Positions 57,215 to 64,000 of a DNA stretch of 64,000 bases are shown piece by piece. The stretch is from Taxillus chinensis. Its lineage: Eukaryota > Streptophyta > Magnoliopsida > Santalales > Loranthaceae. Location of the stretch: assembly GCA_023512835.1 (NCBI GenBank), contig CM042090.1, forward strand, positions 49,954,996 to 50,018,995, in the 5' to 3' direction. Every line of letters begins with the position of its first letter. Positions within the stretch are counted from its first letter, which is position 1. The notes beneath the pieces were generated by a model. That model was not told where the DNA came from. It worked only from the letters and a program-made list of their open reading frames with translations, and ran no database searches. The position numbers and the translations under genes were made by a program.

Positions 57215-57851
57215 ACTGATGTAACCCCAATGGGGATGGATTAAAAAGAGGACTTTGTAATAAAGACTGACTTTGTTATTGGTTTGTGGACAGATTTGAT
57301 GGACTATATTTTTCTTGAATGTGTTGTGAAAGTTTTAAAATGTTAAATTCTTGATTTGTATCCTTACCCCTTTGCCCTCCGTGTGGGTAAAAGGGAAGTC
57401 ACGTACCGGTTTCCTCGGGTTGGAAATCCGGGGCGTGACAGCCTACATAGGCATTTTGAAGAGTTTCGCATGATCACTTTTGCGGGCAGTTTGACCAGGG
57501 GCATTGACCGTCTTTTGGCAAGTTTGACTTTTTCCAACGAAAGTTGTTTTGGCCATAACTTCTTCATTTTAAGTCCGATTTGAGCTCGGTCAAGTGCGTT
57601 GGTCTCCAATTTTCATCCTCCATCACCTGGTGTTGGTCTTGGGGCGCTTCAAGGACTTGTAGCAAAAGTCATTAATTTTGAACTCCCCCATCCGTGTCAA
57701 TTGTATCCATCTCGTGCAGATTGGGGTAGACCATTCCTTGGAAGTATGGGATCATTGTGGACCTGTTCAATAAGGTGTATGGCATGGGCCGAAAGGTATA
57801 TCAAATGGGGTTAGTATGTCCGACCCGGACAAAATAGGGTCCTACAACAAT

Positions 57852-58006
57852 CATGAAACTAAAAACAAGTTGTTTTTTTTTAAATAATTATAAATAAAAC
57901 ATGCAATCACAACATAAAAGACAAGCAAGTGGCTCAAGTCACTCCCCATACACCACACTTAAATATGCTATGTCCTCATGGCATAAAATAGGGAGTAGGA
58001 AAATAC
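57852..58006 (-). other. Element V 3' UTR, right part, with a second PPT-like motif
   Basis: The plus strand carries CCATACACCACACTTAAATA followed by a TGTCCTCA word (57938-57977). It closely mirrors the PPT region at the 3' LTR (ATACACCACACTTGAACC and TGTCCTCA, 24864-24894). So the purine tract appears twice in the 3' UTR of V, once just after the accessory gene. Confidence 0.55.
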
Positions 58007-60323
58007 TTACCTCTCAGTTGGCAAGCTGTAATAGTAGATGACATTGGCCACCATTCGTCGCACCTGAGCCACAAAGTCAACCGACGTCTCGCCGCGCACT
58101 TCCCAAGTTTCCTTCCCTTGCAGAATAGCCATCATGTAGTAGCAAACAAAGATCCCACAGCTGAATTGGTCAGGCTGCTGAGGGATTTCCATTTCGTTGA
58201 GGTGAATAAGAGGGAGCTTATCCTGCAACAATCCTTCTTGTCTCATCGCATCCTTGATTCTTTTTATGAGCCCATGAACAAGCCGTCTCTTTCTTCTGGT
58301 GAACCCTTCGCCTTGGCTTGGATCATAAAGCACCGCATGCCCTGCACTCAAATCCACACGCACCAAGACATAGTGACGATCAATGTGCACAGGGATCAAC
58401 ACCTCGTGCATACCATGCCAAGGACGGTGCCCTTCATTCTGCCCATTTATACGCTGGCGCCACACACTTTCAGTCAAAGGTTGCTCATAAAGCTCGCACA
58501 AAGATAATAGAGGTATATTGGGACAGTGGGTAATTATGAGGTTCAGCCTCCACAACAAAACGCATAGTCCTGCAAAACAAGTCCACGTCATCTGAATATA
58601 GATATTCATCGCCTAAAATCCTTTGAAGGACAAACGAGGTGAAGAGGTCCATGTCCCTTGCAAATCGAGCCCTTAACACCTGAGAATTAATGAAGTCTTC
58701 AAATGCTGCTTGACTTTCGGCAGATGATAAGGCTGGATTAATGATTAAATAGATAGGAGGGCCAAGAAGGTCTTCAGGTTCAGCAGGCATGTATGTACCC
58801 CAAGAGACAGGATGTATAACAGGTACAATAGCCTGAGAATATGCAGGATCAGTAAAAGGCTAGAAGGGTGAATACCCTTTTGCTGGCTCTTTCTCCTCTT
58901 GAGGCTGATAGTAAGATGGCCTAGCTGAAGATTCTGGTTGAGGTGGATCCGCCTGGGCTGGATAAGAAACTTCAGGGGATGGAGAGGGTTCTTCATCAGA
59001 TATCTCCACTATAGGAGAACGTTTTGATGCTTTCCTCTTGCTCAAGGCCTTCCAGATATTGCCTAGGAGGCCTTTGACTTCTTTGTTGTCCTTCCTCAGG
59101 GCTTCCACCTCGCGCTGGGTTCTGGCATTTGCCTCCCTGAGATGCTGTGTTTCTTGCCTCCAAGCTTCGGTAGATGCAGCAGGAGGAGCTTCTGGGACTT
59201 CCCATGCTCTAGGAGATGCATGAGCAGCTACGTCTGGGGCCTCCCATGCTCTGGTTCTAGGTTGTGAAGTAGCTTGTTGGTCTCCAGAGATGAGGGCCAT
59301 TAATTCCTCAAATTGGGCACTAGTGATGTGCCCATTAGTGACTGCCCAATTGATGACCTCCACTTCGCTCACCACCTGCCCACTAATGCCTTGAAAGAAA
59401 TTGAAAATATCTTCTTTGTGTACATTGAACTGCATGTACATGGCAGTGAGTCTGTATAGAGTCTGCTTCCTTTGATCCAAATTAGGAGAGGTCTCCCTTA
59501 CAAAGTCAGTGGATCGCTCCACATGAACACTGTGCCTAGCGGGCTATGATGGAGGAGGAACATTGGTTGCCCAATGACCTCTGGTACTGATCCCCAAACC
59601 TCCTTCAGCATGCAATACTCTTAACACCCAGTGAGAAGGAAAAGTGATGGTATCCATGGAGGAAAAATGCAAAGTAGGCATGCTTTGAAATATCAAACAC
59701 AAAAATCTGCCATTTATCTGCTTTGATGAGTTTTTCTTCCACCATTTAAAAATGGTAGTGGCCCAATCCACATTTAGCATATGATCAATGCTATACATCA
59801 ACTCCAGGTGTGGCTTAGGCACACTATCTATCCCACTGGTTTGAATCAATAAGCATCTTCCTACCAGGTAAGCTAGGCATCTAAATCTTCCAACAAAACC
59901 ATTCTTGGTATACTGCCTTCTACTTTGAAATTTTCTAGCATAGTTGCATGCAGTACCAAATTCTCCTAGGCTTAGCTGAGGAAGGCTATCAATGGGTGCA
60001 GGGAGGTTAAAGCAATGTCTAATAATTTCAGGGGTTATTCTGACATAAACCCCTTGCACAACCCCTATTAGTTCATCCTCACTCACAGAGACAGATGCAT
60101 AAAATTCTTGTAGGGCAGAATAGGAAATAGCTGGCTAGGCAGATACTAACCTTTGTAAGCCCAGATTTTGAATTTTAAGAGCCACCTCTCTAGCCCAGCC
60201 CAGTTCTGAAGCCTCCAAAGTCTGCATATCAAGAGCATGCCCCAAGAGTATCTCCTCCTTAGGTTGGCTATCAGCGCTAGGTGAGTGCACCTCCTCCTGG
60301 CAAGTCCTCCTTGTGCGCACCAT
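58007..60323 (-). pseudogene. Element V accessory gene: transposon-associated domain, coiled coil, Ulp1-like protease
   Basis: The gene starts at the ATG at 60323 (context AAAGATGG; MVRTRRTCQEEVHSPSADSQ). One frame runs to about 58510, broken only by three TAG stops (60135, 59544, 58860). A single frameshift near 58510 leads to the C-terminal domain. Domains: an N-terminal plant transposon-associated domain with VRITPEIIRHCFNLPAP, FVGRFRCLAYLVGRCL, VDWATTIFKWW and ITFPSHWVLRVLH (60050-59580); a Trp/Pro/Ala-rich linker; a coiled coil (AWRQETQHLREANARTQREV, about 59170-59060); an acidic Pro-rich stretch; and a Ulp1/C48-like protease with His in RHYVLVRVD, Asp in AVLYDP, Gln in IPQQPDQ and Cys in FSCGIFVCYYM (about 58375-58120). 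It is probably a SUMO/ubiquitin-like protease. It occupies the Athila env-like position, but no membrane segment or signal peptide is visible. About 770 codons. Confidence 0.82.
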
Positions 60324-60900
60324 CTTTGAAATGAGAATTAAAGAGCAAAGAGCAGAAAACTGAAGAGCAAGAGAGCAAAAGAGCAGAGTTTCTCTAATAC
60401 TCAGATCTGGAGTGATTTTGGTGTGGAAGCCTTTGAAGATGGCCTCTCTTTATATAGCGTGCAGAAGGAAAGATACTCCAATTGGCGTGATACACGTGCC
60501 CCTAACTTTTCAGAGTGTTCTGACCAAAATAGCCCTTGCACGTGAATTGGTTGAATTGGCGTGCAGGTCAGAATCGTCCCAAACTTTGGTGGTGGGTCCA
60601 TCTTGAGCTGGCAAGCAATAGTCCCTTCTGCACGTGAATTGTTTGAAGCTTCTAGGAGGGCTAAAATCGGTATTTTGCATTTTTGAGACTCCATATGACA
60701 GCTAGCAATTCGCGTGCAAGAGTAAACGTGATTCACATGGTCTTCATCTACCATTCCAGAAAGGTACAGCTCAAAAGGAGGTGCACGTGAATTGGGCAAT
60801 TCACGTGCAAATTCACGTTCAGGCCCAAACTGGCCCAAATTTCTCCACTTTGTTGCTTGTGCATTATGGACCATCTTTAAGTCTTGCACGTGAATTGTTT
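60324..60900 (-). promoter_or_regulatory. Internal promoter region of the element V accessory gene
   Basis: On the minus strand a TATA box GCTATATAAAG (60448-60458) lies about 130 bp before the ATG, giving a leader of roughly 100 nt. The leader is CT-rich (repeats of GCTCTT). Upstream, 60480-60900 holds several TGCACGTGAATT and AATTCACGTGCA half-palindromes of the same type as in the LTRs of V, A, B and D. So the accessory gene seems to have its own LTR-like promoter. Confidence 0.6.
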
Positions 60901-61179
60901 GAGCCCATCTTCAAGCACTTTTGGGCTTCACTTGCTCCTTGCTCCTTGACTTTGACTTTAAAAATAATTCCACAAGTTCAGGACCCAATAATTTGCTCAT
61001 CCTGCACATGATTAGCTAAGAAAGGAACAAAGTCTCCTGCACAATGGTTAGCTTGCAAACAAATTTTATTGAATAAAATAAATAAAGAAAATAACATAAA
61101 ATAAAACATAGCAATGAACATTGGGTTGCCTCCCAACCAGCGCTTTATTTAAAGTCTGTAGCTAGACTTTCAGTTATGA
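60901..61179 (-). other. Spacer between element V pol and accessory promoter
   Basis: About 280 nt of AT-rich sequence after the integrase stop. No gene or repeat recognised. Confidence 0.5.
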
Positions 61180-64000
61180 TCATGCAATGGTGAAAGAGAG
61201 GGAATCAACTATCTCCCTCTGAGTTGAATCAAAGTATGGTTTCAGTCTGTTGCCATTCACCCAAAATTTCTTGCCATCTACAGCTTGGAGCTCAAAGCTC
61301 CCATATGGCTTCTTATCAACTATCACAAAAGGTCCCATCCACTTGGACCTTAATTTTCCAAGAAATAACCTCAACCTTGTGTTAAATAGAAGAACTTTCT
61401 ACCCTAAAGTTAAAGGTTCATTGTTGAGTTGCCTATCGTGCCATTTCTTAGTTCTTTCTTTGTAAAATTTAGCACTATCATAGGCATCCAGCCTAAGCTC
61501 ATTTAACTCAATTAATTGAGTCATCCTAAGCTCCTTGATCTCTTGTGGGTTAAAAGTTAACTTCTTCAAGGCCCAATGAGCCTTGTGTTCTAGTTCCACA
61601 GGCAAGTGACATGCCTTACCATATAGAATACGGTAAGGTGACATCCCAATGGGAGTTTTGTAAGCTGTCCTATATGCCCATAAGGCTTCATCAAGCCTTT
61701 GAGACCAATCTTTCCTATTGGCTCCAACAGTTTTCTCTAAAATGGCCTTAAACTCTCTGTTGGACACTTCTGCTTGTCCATTAGCTTGTGGGTGGTAGCT
61801 AAAGACTTCCTATGAGTGACACCATACTTGTTCAATAATTTGTCAAACAATTTGTTGCAGAAGTGACTACCCTCATCACTGATTATGGCCCTTGGTGTCC
61901 CAAAACGGCTAAAGATGTCCCTAGTAAGGAAGTGAGTCACAACCTTAGCATCATTCACTCTAGTAAGAATAGCTTCTATCCACTTAGACACATAATCCAC
62001 AGCAAGCAAAATGTATGAATACCCATCAGAATTGGGGAATGGCCCCATGAAGTCAATGCCCCAAATGTCAAAAATTTCAACTGGAAGGATTCCAGTTAAG
62101 GGCATCTCATTTTTCCTAGACAGACCATCTACCCTTTGACATCTATCACACTTTTTGATGTAGACATAGGTGTCTTTCACCATGTGAGGCCAATAAAAGC
62201 CACACTGCATGATCTTAGCCACAGTTCTTTGCACCCCAAAGTGGCCCCCATAATGTGATGCATGACAATGATGTATTATGTCATCTACCTCCTCCTCAAG
62301 GACACACTTTCTAATGATTTGGTCAGGACACCTCCTATAAAGAATTGGGTCTTCCCAAATGAATTTCTTAGCATCCACTACCAATTTCTTTCTCTTGGTG
62401 GTAGTCTAACCGCTTGGGTATGAACCCGGTGGCTAAATAATTTGCTATGTCAAGAAACCAAGGAAGATGATGCACCTCAAACAACTTCTCATCAGGAAAG
62501 TCATCTACAATGGGTAGAGACTTAGGTGCATTCTCCACACGGGAGAGGTGATCAGCCACAGAATTTAAGGCTCCCTTTGTGTCTCTAATTTCAAGGTCAA
62601 ATTCCGGTAAGAGGAGAACCCATCTAATCAAGCGTGGCTTAGCTTCTTTTTTAGCAAACAAATATTTCAATGCAGCATGATCAGTATAAACAATGACTTT
62701 AGACCCCAAAAGGTAGGGTCTAAACTTGTTACAGCCATAAACCATGGCTAGCAACTCTTTCTCAGTGGTGGTATAGTTCTGTTGAGCATCATCTAAGGTC
62801 TTACTAGCATAGTAAATGACCCTAAACACCTTTTCTCGCCTTTGCCCTAAGACTACCCCCACAAGCATAATCACTCACATCACACATTAGCTCAAAAGGC
62901 TGAGCCCAGTCGGGTGTGACTATAACAGTGCGATGACTAACTTACCCTTGAGGATGTTGAAAGCTTCTAAGCAATCTGCATTAAACTCAAAGCTTGTGTC
63001 TTTTTCTAACAACCTACTCATGGGTTTTGCAATTTTTGAGAAGTCCTTAATGAATCTCCTATAAAAGCCAGCATGGCCAAGGAAACTTCTCACTCCTTTT
63101 TCATTTGTTGGAGGTGGCAAAGTCTCAATAGTGGAGATTTTTGCCTTGTCTACCTCCAAACCATGTGCAGACACCTTGTGCCCTAGAACTATCCCCTCAG
63201 TTACCATGAAATGGCATTTCTCCCAATTTAGGACTAGTTCCTTCTCCTCACACCTCTCTAAGACCACATCTAGATTTTTCAAGCACTATTGGTAGAAGGA
63301 ACCAAACACAGAGAAGTCATCCATGAAGACCTCCATGATCTCCTCAACCAAACCCTGAAAAATAGCCATCATACACCTTTGAAAGGTGGCAGGGGCATTA
63401 CAAAGCCCAAATGGCATTCTCCTAAATGCAAAAGTGCCAAAAGGGCACGTGAAGGTGGTCTTTTCTTGGTCCTCGGGCTTAACCATGATCTGATTATACC
63501 CGGAATAGCCATCTAAAAAGCAGTAGTGACTATAGCCAGCTAACCTATCCAACATTTGATCAATGAAAGGAAGAGGAAAATGATCCTTCCTAGTAGCCTC
63601 TTTCAGCTTTCTTTAGTCAACACACACTCTCCACCCCGTCACAGTGCGAGATGGGATCAATTCATTTTTCTCATTTTTAATGACGGCCATGCCCCCTTTC
63701 TTGGGCACAACATGCAATGGACTCACCCACTCACTATCGGAGATAGCGTAAATTATACCCGCATTTTTCCATTTTAAAATTTCTTTTCTAACAACTTCTT
63801 TCATGGCAGGGTTTAATCTTCTTTATCTTTCAGCAGTGGGTTTAAAATCATCATTCATCAAAATTTTATGCATGCAAATCCTTGGACTAATACCCCTAAT
63901 GTCTTCAATGTTCCATCCTAGGGCCTTTTTGTGTTTCCTAAGGACTTCTAACAATTGAGTACACTCCACATCATTCAAATTAGAAGCAACAATGACAGGG
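61180..64000 (-). pseudogene. Element V pol: RT, RNase H, integrase (Athila type), partial
   Basis: The gene enters from the right edge with VIVASNLNDVECTQLLEVLR. RT blocks are WVSPLHVVPKKGG, DGYSGYNQIMVKPEDQEKTT, FRRMPFGLCNAPATFQRCMM and the catalytic FMDDFSVFGS (about 63290-63320). They are followed by NWEKCHFMVTEGIVLGHKVS and GVRSFLGHAGFYRRFIKDFS. RNase H has [20 protein letters not shown] and [11 protein letters not shown]. Integrase has the zinc domain (CHASHYGGHFGVQRTVAKIM, then CDRCQ), Asp in WGIDFMGPF and Asp in ISDEGSHFCN; after a frameshift near 61790, the Glu lies at NREFK. The tail has WMGPFVIVDKKPYGSFELQ and no chromodomain. Stops at about 63610, 63286 and 62920 and frameshifts near 62390 and 61790 break it. 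Confidence 0.9.

Larger units (their letters stand above)
45088..57440 (+). mobile_element. Solo LTR B, chromovirus-type, split by element C
   Basis: The LTR starts TGTAAGGACCCGTACC at 45088 and ends GGGGCGTGACA at 57440. It is flanked by GCCTA at 45083-45087 and 57441-57445. The left part runs 45088 to about 46432 and the right part 57215-57440. It is homologous to solo LTR A. Comparison with A shows that the segment with the splice acceptor and its surroundings is missing at the C insertion point, and a poly-T-rich stretch (46433-46558) replaces it. ACGT palindromes (45519-45538, 45557-45576), TATA (45588-45597) and the donor GAG|GTAGGGATT (45780) are conserved. Confidence 0.88.
26179..57846 (-). 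mobile_element. Element IV: Ogre/Tat-type Ty3/gypsy element with nested insertions
   Basis: A complete minus-strand element: left (3') LTR 26179-31031, 3' UTR with tandem repeats, integrase to gag 33072-40093, ORF1 40374-41846, PBS 42449-42466, right (5') LTR 42469-57846. The flanks ACAAT at 26174-26178 and 57847-57851 match. Ogre hallmarks seen: a large ORF upstream of gag, a tRNA-Arg PBS, a G-patch-like segment after the protease, an intron between protease and RT, two RNase H domains, LTRs of about 3.0 kb (net of insertions) and a 3'-UTR minisatellite. Solo LTR A sits in its left LTR and solo LTR B plus element C in its right LTR. Without those it would be about 17.5 kb. Confidence 0.92.
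42469..57846 (-). repeat. 5' LTR of Ogre element IV, split by solo LTR B and element C
   Basis: In element sense it starts TGTAGGACCC at 57846. It is interrupted at 57441-45087 by the B/C insertion and ends GTGATGACG at 42469. The final CA has become CG, compared with CA in the other LTR. Net length is about 3.02 kb. It has the same arrays as the left LTR: GGCTTCGAG repeats at 44788-44955 and (TTTTG)n at about 42940-42985. A 221-codon minus-strand ORF (43660-44325) is low-complexity and broken in the left LTR. Confidence 0.88.
23407..64000 (-). mobile_element. Element V: Athila-type Ty3/gypsy element, continues past right edge
   Basis: A minus-strand gypsy element. Its 3' LTR is 23407-24861, its 3' UTR 24862-26178 plus 57852-58006, its accessory gene 58007-60323 and its pol 61180-64000. 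Gag and the 5' LTR lie beyond the window. The right TSD is therefore unseen; the left flank is GCTAA. The lineage call rests on RT/RNase H/integrase order, the FMDDFSVFG RT active site, a GPF-type integrase tail with no chromodomain, and an extra gene between integrase and 3' LTR, where Athila elements have their so-called env-like ORF. Ogre element IV is inserted in its 3' UTR (TSD ACAAT at 26174-26178 and 57847-57851). Confidence 0.85.

Noticed and set aside
58118..58507. Plus-strand ORF of 129 codons
   Set aside because: It is antisense to the Ulp1-like domain of element V, which has clear motifs on the other strand.
1..64000. Host genes, tRNA or rRNA genes
   Set aside because: All coding signals could be assigned to retrotransposons; the only tRNA-like words are short primer binding sites.

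Overview
The window is plant nuclear DNA, most likely from a flowering plant of the eudicot type. I found no host gene. It is a stack of nested LTR retrotransposons: Ty1/copia, Ty3/gypsy Athila-type, Ogre/Tat-type and chromodomain (Tekay-like) elements. The plant assignment rests on these lineages, on PBSs matching plant initiator-Met and Arg tRNAs, and on the LTR-inside-LTR layout. Most boundaries are fixed by TG...CA ends plus 5-bp target-site duplications (TSDs).

Layout. The outermost element is an old minus-strand copia ('O'). Its pieces are at 1-804, 12455-12514, 17254-19082 and 21310-23406 (integrase, pre-integrase, protease, gag, PBS, LTR, reading leftward). It was split by: element I (805-12454, plus, 11.65-kb copia, TSD TGGGT); an Ogre-type solo LTR (12515-15947) and a copia solo LTR (15953-17253), both flanked by CTACT; and a gypsy solo LTR, D (19083-21309). 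From 23407 to beyond the right edge runs element V, a minus-strand Athila-type gypsy whose 3' LTR is 23407-24861 and whose accessory gene and pol are at 58007-64000. Element V is split by element IV, a minus-strand Ogre (26179-57846, TSD ACAAT). The left LTR of IV carries solo LTR A (26259-28045, TSD CCACC). Its right LTR carries solo LTR B (45088-57440, TSD GCCTA). B in turn is split by element C, a plus-strand chromodomain gypsy (about 46560-57214).

How the parts work. Every gag-pol here is damaged by stops or frameshifts, although several LTR pairs are still very similar. The Ogre keeps its lineage architecture: an intact 490-residue ORF1, gag, protease, a G-patch-like segment, a predicted 181-nt intron that joins two frames, RT, two RNase H domains, integrase and a 3'-UTR satellite-like array.

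Main discoveries. (1) The copia element I and the Athila-type element V, from different superfamilies, both carry downstream of pol the same type of accessory gene: a shared N-terminal domain, a low-complexity/coiled-coil linker and a Ulp1 (C48)-like cysteine protease with visible His/Asp/Gln/Cys residues. In V this gene has its own TATA promoter. (2) Three diverged chromovirus-type LTR families share a predicted leader intron inside the LTR: a donor AG|GTAGG about 150-210 nt after the likely start, and a branch point CTCAC about 30 nt before a pyrimidine-rich AG. (3) A roughly 350-bp promoter block with CACGTG palindromes is shared between the Athila LTR, the chromovirus LTRs A/B/D and the accessory-gene promoter.
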